A stretch of DNA of 64,000 nucleotides, from NCBI GenBank assembly GCA_933228895.1, contig OW121853.1, forward strand, positions 120,424,133-120,488,132. The letters run 5' to 3'. A program made the translations under genes and the position numbers. The notes beneath the pieces were generated by a model. The model was not told the origin of the DNA. It was given only the letters and a program-made list of their open reading frames with translations, and made no database searches. Of the stretch, positions 57,511 through 64,000 are shown one piece after another; the first letter of the stretch is position 1; the number at the start of each line of letters is the position of its first letter. Source of the stretch: Platycnemis pennipes. Its lineage: Eukaryota > Arthropoda > Insecta > Odonata > Platycnemididae.

Positions 57511-58115
57511 AAATGGTAAGCTATGTACTAAAAGCTTGAATGAAAGAATATAAAAGTGAAACATGATGAGCATGAAACTACTAGTAGTTTCATGCTCATC
57601 GTCTCTTAGTTATTATCAAAATCGGATCGATGTTTCTTATCATAGATTTTCTAAAAGAATATTTGTCGGCAGTCATCTCACCGAGCGCTTTAGAAGGTAT
57701 GAAACATATCAATTCACTTCAACTTTATTTCCTTATTCCAAATTGCAGTGATATTAGTACGTTGTCCATAATGTCGTCGACTAACTTTTTTCTCCTTGCC
57801 GCGCATCTTATACGCACTTGATTTAGTTTTACTGCTCATCCTTAATCATTAAGGAAAGATCGCATGATCCATGAATTATTTACATAGATACATTTTTATA
57901 TTTTGGTCCTAAACCTTGCGTCGTAAAATTCTTGTGGTTTACTGGCGTTATACATGCAATCGATTCCACTGAGAAGGTGATTAGACCGTCAGCCGGCGAA
58001 CCTCTCCCATATCTTTTAAAATATACAGCAGCACCCGGCAGCATCAATTCACCACTGACATTTTTTTCCCATCGACATGATTGCTTTTTTGTATGAGGTC
58101 TCCCCGGTATTGTTG
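57511..58115. other. No gene; 36-bp perfect palindrome at 57565-57600
   Basis: GATGAGCATGAAACTACT is followed immediately by its exact reverse complement. The rest, up to the start of unit 2, is unremarkable apart from Penelope-like text near 58000-58115. Confidence 0.6.
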
Positions 58116-58257
58116 TCGGCATCTTCAGGTCAAATCAGTCAGTAACTTGTCCTGAGGACGCTGACTGCAACGCCGGCGCAACTGTCGTCCGAGCAATGTG
58201 GCCCTCGCGGGAGATATCCCGGAAGAAAATTTGAAGTTATCCTGGTAAATATTTTCT

Positions 58258-58560
58258 TACATCATCATCAACGTTAATAAATCGTACGCTTTGCTTGACG
58301 CAGCCCTTAAACGCGATTCTGCTTTTGACTAACATCTTCGTATTTACATAAGTCTCGCTTTTGCGATCTTCTCCCTACATCTCATACGAGGCCTTCCTGT
58401 GGAATTCCTTCCATTTCCTCATTCTTCGACGACTTCCCAGAGATGTGTCCGATTAGGATTCATGTTTTTTTTATCGGCTATTTCTTTTCTTTTTTTTAAG
58501 TACTGCTTAGTTACTCTCTCCGTATGCCTTAAAATTTGCCCATCATCAGTTTTCAGCTTC
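58258..58560 (-). mobile_element. RTE-like 3' relic in unit 2
   Basis: Copy of 48380-48680 with a few substitutions. Confidence 0.6.
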
Positions 58561-58869
58561 AACAAATTTCAAATCCACCTCCAGTCAAGCATTTTCTACG
58601 GATCATATTGTCTATAGTTCGCTAGAATTGACTAATATGGTCCAGATGTTCGTTCGAATGAAGTGTTTCCTTTCCTCAGACCCTCCAGCCAACCTCACTT
58701 AAAATGGAACGCGTATCCACCTGGTCTATTATATAGATTGCTTCATACTTATTTTTTCCATTGTCTGTTGTTCTTTCCAGTAAATAATATTCTTTGAGTA
58801 TTTATTTCCATAGTTTTGTTGTTAGCCATGCATTCTGTTCCTTTAGTACACGAAAACGCGTTGCTTTTT

Positions 58870-58965
58870 TGCATATCGGTAGTGCATGCTTGGTGATCTT
58901 CACCCCATGCCACATATCCTCGCGGTGGTTTACAGGGTATCATGTATATGTAGATATAAATAGAT
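58870..58965 (+). mobile_element. CR1/L2-like 3' end in unit 2
   Basis: Copy of 48990-49085; the same mutated tail (GTATCATGTATATGTAG) shows common descent. Confidence 0.75.
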
Positions 58966-60230
58966 GGAATATTTTTGCTCTTGTTTATCTTAATTCGATG
59001 CCTTGGTAGTATTTTTCCCGCGTGTAATTTTAAGTTTCATATCTCCCTGGCAGTTACAGCTATACTATCGCAAAACACAAATTGATATTCTTTTATATAA
59101 TCATTCATGCTTAGATGTGTTCCATTATTTATCCTATGAAGTATCAAACGCGTACAAGCGTTCATAGCAGTGAAAGATTTAATTACTTTAATCATTTTTT
59201 TTAATATCACGAATTATGTTAATGTACTGGCTTGAATCTCATTATTATGATGCAAATATTTCTAAATGTGACTACCGGTCACATATTATCGGTTTGGTAT
59301 GTTGAAAACACGACAAACCAGTGGACGTTTGGAAAGTGAGCCATAGTGGAGTAAACGACGGGTGAATTTTTGGCAATTATTTTCCTCGAAGAAATTGCCA
59401 AACTAGAAATAGAAGTCGGCTACGTAATCATTTCCTTCCAAATTTCCAATTCTTTTTTCCTGCAATTATGGTGAGCAGTGTTTCACTGATCAATAAAAAA
59501 GACGGCTTAAGCCTTCGTGTTGCTCCTGTTTGCTCCCGCTTGTATTTCTTGGAATAATTAACATTTTCTACCTGTTTTGGAGTTAATTGACTATAATTAT
59601 TTAATCCGCAGTTAGTTTTTTCATCGCTGCACTCATTTCATCCGTTAATTCTATGCAATTTCGTAGGAATTTAGAGTGAATAGTCCCTGGAAAAGAATTA
59701 TTCTGCTTTAAAAAACCGGCAGCTCCCATTTCTTAAAAACTTATTTGAAACGCATTCATTTTACGATCAAACATTGTAAATATTCTTGGGCTAAGTATAG
59801 AAATATAACTTAATCATTCGCAGTTAGCCGCGGTTTGGATCTCACATATCTATAATTTAGCCCCTTATCTTCTCGGAGAATTTTCTCATAATCACTATCT
59901 TAATACCTTGAGGAGTTATTTACGTCAAAGACGCTTCCTAGCATCATTTACGTATAGATTTCTGTAGAAATAAAGGGAATTGGATTACGATTGTTGACCC
60001 TCGATGATGACTAAAATTATCAGAACTTAGGTATTTTAGCATGTTTTCGTTTTAATACTGTAATAAAACTAAAATCACGGCAACAAAATATTATCGATCA
60101 GTTATAATGACAATGCAGTGACATATGATTATACATACCAATCCAGTCATTGACAAAAGTACGATTTTTTACGTTTGAGTCGTGCAGATCAGCTAGAAGT
60201 ATTGCGTCGCGGTGAACACAATTTTGCCTC

Positions 60231-60477
60231 TTACCCTTTATAGGGCAGAAGTCCCTAGAGTTTTTTAACTACTCGGGTCACTACACGCTCAGTGGTTGAC
60301 TGAGCGACCACATTTCCGAGAACGAGTGACTCTAATGAATAGAAGGTGAACCTAACATCTATCGATCATCAAGGCAACACAATTAAACGTATGCTGAGGA
60401 AAACTCATGCCAAAAATCAGAGATACCGCCAGGATTGAGGTGGTCGCTCAGGCGACCACCAACCTATAAAGGGTTAA
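60231..60477. mobile_element. piggyBac-like MITE found only in unit 2
   Basis: The ends TTACCCTTTATAGG and CCTATAAAGGGTTAA are inverted and resemble piggyBac termini (TTAACCC). Subterminal TGAGCGACCA (60301) and TGGTCGCTCA (60441) are also inverted. Unit 1 has only about 5 bp here (50393-50401), so it arrived after the duplication or was lost precisely from unit 1. Confidence 0.75.
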
Positions 60478-61142
60478 GTCTTCCTCGTGACTGCTCTATT
60501 TAACTGCTCTCTTTATTCTTTCATGTATGGTCAGTCAGGGAAGGAATAATATTTTACACTTCTATCTATCTCCCCTGATGCGTTGTTGCACCCGACCAGA
60601 AAATTTGCTATTGCGGGTCATGGTCACTCACAGTTCCCTTAAAACTATTTTTTTTGAATGCCTAACTAAAAAACTGTTTTTTGAAGAAAACCAGCTGCTT
60701 TGGTTCACTTCCGGTGGTAAATATCTGGCTGACCTTTCAATTCATAAATGAGTCGCCTTCCTCTTTCCTATTATTAGCTGTATCAATCACAGGGAAAGGG
60801 TGTCACTGAGACAACCCCACCTGTATATTTTCGGGTAAAATGCACAACCTTCCATCTAAACGTATGTACCTATGTTCATGCAACATTGATTTCAACTTTA
60901 CACGTTTTGGCGGGACGCCTAATATTTTTGAACGCACTGAAAGGTTGTGCTGTTGAAGGGAATTCCCTCGACTTAAACTGACTTAAATATTAATTCCCCA
61001 TATCATGAAAGATATATTTATTTAAAATGTATGACACGACATATAAACACGTAAATAAAAATAATAACATTGTATTGGAGCCAACGTTAGTTTTGAGGCT
61101 TTGGTCTGAACGTATGTATTTTATGCATGAATGGAAGTTGGA

Positions 61143-61305
61143 ACATATTTACATATTCACATATTTACATATTCACATATTTACACATTCACATATTTAC
61201 ATATTCACATATTTACATATTCACATATTTACATATTCTTATATTTACATATTCACATATTTACACATTCACATGGAACATATTTACATATTTACATTCA
61301 CTGGA
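61143..61305. repeat. ACATATTYACATATT minisatellite (unit 2)
   Basis: Same array as at 51062-51232 with fewer repeat steps, as expected for replication slippage after duplication. Confidence 0.85.
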
Positions 61306-61407
61306 GAGAATAAAATGAAACACAAGAGCAAAAACAAAAGAGAAAATGGAAACTTATAGTTATGTGTGAATGTATACATGAGCGGTATTGTAGGGATTCT
61401 GTGTTAT

Positions 61408-63784
61408 TTACAATTGGGCTTCGTACCAGAGGTCGTCGACATTAAAGTTGATGGTTACAACGCCCTGGTCTGTCGCATAGCTCCTCAGGTTGGGTACCAT
61501 CATATTATATGTGGATGCAGAGCGGAGGGTGGCGGAGACGCTCCCCGGCCATGCTTGCATGTAGGATTCGACAGGGAATCCATGGGCCACTACGTTTTCC
61601 CCACCAGAAAGGCCGACGTAACCCATGTGTGTCGGAGGTTCGTCCGCGGGCCGGTCCAAAATAGTAATCCCCGCCCTTAGGATGGTGTTATTTTCCACCT
61701 TTTTCATCTCCACGACAGCAAGAAAGAGGTCTTCATCGTAGGGGATGACGTAGCGCTTGGTTTCGGGGGTTTCGTTGTTCAACGACAGCCGCGCGGAGAC
61801 CATGCCCTCATCGCAGAACGTGAACTGGGACGGATGGTGGTCCAAGAGGTGGTTCTCCAGTGCCTCTAGGGAGGGCGTTCGCCGCTGCCCTGCGTTCGGC
61901 GGTTCTTGTACCCAGGGGCAGGTGGGCAGGGCGCATTTGAGCGGTCGGCGGTGGCAGTAGGGTTCGTGTCTCGCCCGTGCGCGGGCCGTCATGCGTGGGG
62001 CCCGGCAGCCATAGTTCTCGTAGACGCACGGGTGGCGGATCGTTTTGGCCAGCTCATCGACAATTGTGCAACATCTCCAGTTCAGGAGACACTTGCACAC
62101 GGGGCAGCGAGTCCGCCATACGCAGCAGGACCGGCACAGAAGGTGGCCGAACCGGCAGTGTCTCGGTGACCTACGGATTCTTTTCTTGCACAAAAGGCAT
62201 CGGAAGATGTCCTCCAGCGCCAGCGGACTGTAGTCAAAATCCTGATGGAATACAGAATGGTCAGGTTAGATTATTGGCATTCTACCAAGTAGGTTTAGGT
62301 TTCGTGTACAACACCTTCCTGCTCGTTACTCATTTTTGAAAGAATTTGAAAGGTATTGGGACATTTGGTCAGTGATGTTCCACTGTCGATTATGTTTTCA
62401 AAGAAAACTTCTATTTATTTTGCCATTTCTAAACTTTTTTCCACCTTTTTTCCCTTTTTATGCCTGAAAATGTGTTCTTTTCCTTCAACCTGCTGAAAAC
62501 CTTGGTCTTCTTCTCACACTTACTCCCCTCTTTTGATTGCTAAGTCAGTAACCATTGCTTTAAAAACTTCCTCTATTCTTGCAATCCACTTTCTTTCTTT
62601 CGACAACTTTTTCTCCTCCTCTACGATGCCCAGAGTCTCCTCAGCATTTATTTCCTTCCATATTAGTCTCTATTATTCCTCGTACCCCCGTTGCTAATGG
62701 AAATGGCTTTCTCTGGCCACCTCTACTATCTTTCCACTTTCGTGCATGTTTGGTTAGAATGTACCCCCTGCCACACACATTTATGGTGGCTTGCAGGGTA
62801 TTATGTAGATGTAGATGCTATGTACATTTCTTGTCTCGATTAATTTCCATATAAAGTTCAGTTTACGCTCTGCATATCTACATTCTTTCATTCCATCCAA
62901 AGAGCCTCCAGGAAATAAGCGATAATTATTTCGGAAAATAAATTTTTTGGTTAGGTAAAAACCTTAATTATTTCACCATGGTATAGAGACAGCTTTCTCT
63001 TAGGAGAAATTTTTCCTCCTACTTCTCTCCCCAAATATTCCACTCCCTATATAGGGGCCTCCTAGAAAACCTTCCCTTTTAAAATACTATTTAATCCGTC
63101 TGCATACTGTGCTTGTCTTTATTTTTTTAAAGAAAGTTTATATCCTGCCCAGCGATCGGCTATGCCACAGCAGTTATTTTTTAGAGCTTAACCCCGGTGT
63201 TGGATGAATGCCGTGTGAAATAACGTACTGATTATTGGTTAGAGCAATGCAAGTAATTCTAAATACCTCTAATTCCTTATTCTCTAGCCCGAGAAGACTA
63301 CGAAAATAATTCGCCGGGAAAGAATTAAATCATAATTCTAAATACCTCTAAACATCTCTACGAAGTGTAACTTCTAAATTCTATTGTTTTCGTTAAAGTC
63401 ACTCAGAGTATTGAACACCGTGAAGCTTACAACTAGTGCATTTCATCGAGCTAAGATAATCTTTGGAATCGTGAGCCCCATTAGTTATAATTTCCGGCTA
63501 AGAAATGCAAGTCGCGGAAAATAATGCACACGATTTACACTAGAGAAGTAAATATCATACCCAACTATAAGAGTCAGGTAGATTTTACGTGCAATTCGAA
63601 CTCAATACATGATTTCAGCTTCATAATAATTCAATCGTTCCTTTTTTCAAAGGGTTTATCTTAGTAAGGAGGCAATGGTGGCTAAAAATTACATAGAGTT
63701 AGTTACATTGAGACTTGACATGAATATGCGGGAACATCATAATGCAAAAAGTAAATTTTCTCTTACCCTTAGGTCTTCATTCAT
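61408..63784 (-). CDS. SIAH-like RING E3 ubiquitin ligase, copy 2
   Basis: Near-identical paralogue of the gene at 51335-53707. Exon 1 is 63784-63767 (MNEDLR) and exon 2 is 62241-61408; the intron of 1525 bp keeps the same GTAAGAG donor and CCATCAG acceptor. It encodes 283 residues with every RING and SIAH zinc ligand kept. Four substitutions from copy 1 in exon 2: Y64C, N91T, W139L and T185M (full-length numbering). W139 lies between the second finger's paired histidines (H137, H141), so the change could affect folding locally. No stop or frameshift in either copy. Many silent positions are identical too, so the duplication is recent. Likely E3 activity by family; substrate unknown. Confidence 0.9.
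62744..62817 (+). mobile_element. CR1/L2-like tail inside the SIAH intron (unit 2)
   Basis: Copy of 52672-52745; here TTTATGGTGGCTTGCAGGG is closer to the family consensus than in unit 1. Confidence 0.75.
63284..63330 (+). repeat. Penelope-like end relic in the SIAH intron (unit 2)
   Basis: Copy of 53205-53255. Confidence 0.5.
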
Positions 63785-64000
63785 CCTCACTCGTTGAACG
63801 TTCGTCGCTCACGTTGGATTCTCTTAGTCCTCTTAGAAAGCTATTAGCTCTCTAAGAACTGACTCTAAGAACACTCAAAGTTCACTTGAACACTCTCTGA
63901 TAACTTTAAAAGCACGAAAGTCGCTGAGAACAGTCGTAGGCATCAAAAGAGACGAGAGATATGGGCGCTTCCTGGCAACGGACTCATTGTTGTCGATCAG

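Larger units (their letters stand above)
58116..64000. repeat. Tandem segmental duplication, unit 2 (runs off window)
   Basis: Matches 48231-53923 from GTCGGCATCT onward in the same orientation and order. The left junction is a hybrid. The first part has a different hammerhead arm (UGAAGAUGCCGACAACAAU on minus) and the right arm equals that at 48262-48345. Confidence 0.9.

Overview
The window is repeat-dense eukaryotic nuclear DNA, most likely from an arthropod, probably an insect. The evidence is GT/AG-bounded exons, a prickle-type exon, a SIAH-type RING/zinc-finger gene with an intron, and many insect-style non-LTR, Penelope-like, SINE and MITE relics. Species cannot be fixed from the sequence; a hemimetabolous insect is a weak guess. 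Nothing looks bacterial or like a CRISPR array.

Only three pieces of host coding sequence are convincing. A GC-rich exon at 27012-27420 (+) carries the start of a prickle PET domain and lies alone between long intron-like stretches. Two near-identical SIAH-like E3 ligase genes lie on the minus strand at 51335-53707 and 61408-63784. Each is rebuilt here as a two-exon gene of 283 codons, the family's usual length. They sit in a direct tandem segmental duplication with a unit of about 10 kb. Copy 1 starts near 48231; copy 2 starts near 58116 and runs off the window end.

Layout: 1-8.7 kb holds CR1/L2-like and RTE-like non-LTR relics plus two copies of a MITE family. 8.7-12.3 kb is largely featureless. 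12.3-16.2 kb has more CR1-like ends and a TIR element. 16.2-20.1 kb is mostly unique. 20.1-24.3 kb holds reverse transcriptase relics and pogo/Tigger-like arms. 24.3-27.4 kb has a SINE, a PIF-like MITE, a MITE copy and the prickle exon. 27.9-31.4 kb and 39.1-40.6 kb are dense in small Penelope-related insertions. 32.3-38.2 kb is mostly unique, with one Myb/SANT-bearing transposon relic. 41.5-48.2 kb is mixed. 48.2-64.0 kb is the duplicated SIAH segment.

The most interesting signal is a family of short insertions (80 to about 400 bp). At six of the eight sites I see 9-16 bp target-site duplications. They carry type-I hammerhead-ribozyme-like cores with a minimal helix III. Helix III is a different self-complementary word at different loci (ACCCGGGU, ACCAUGGU, ACCUAGGU, AGCU, ACGU), each followed by the expected cleavage C. 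Several are inverted dimers. The start of the SIAH duplication falls inside one such element in both copies, so these ribozyme repeats may have seeded the unequal crossover.
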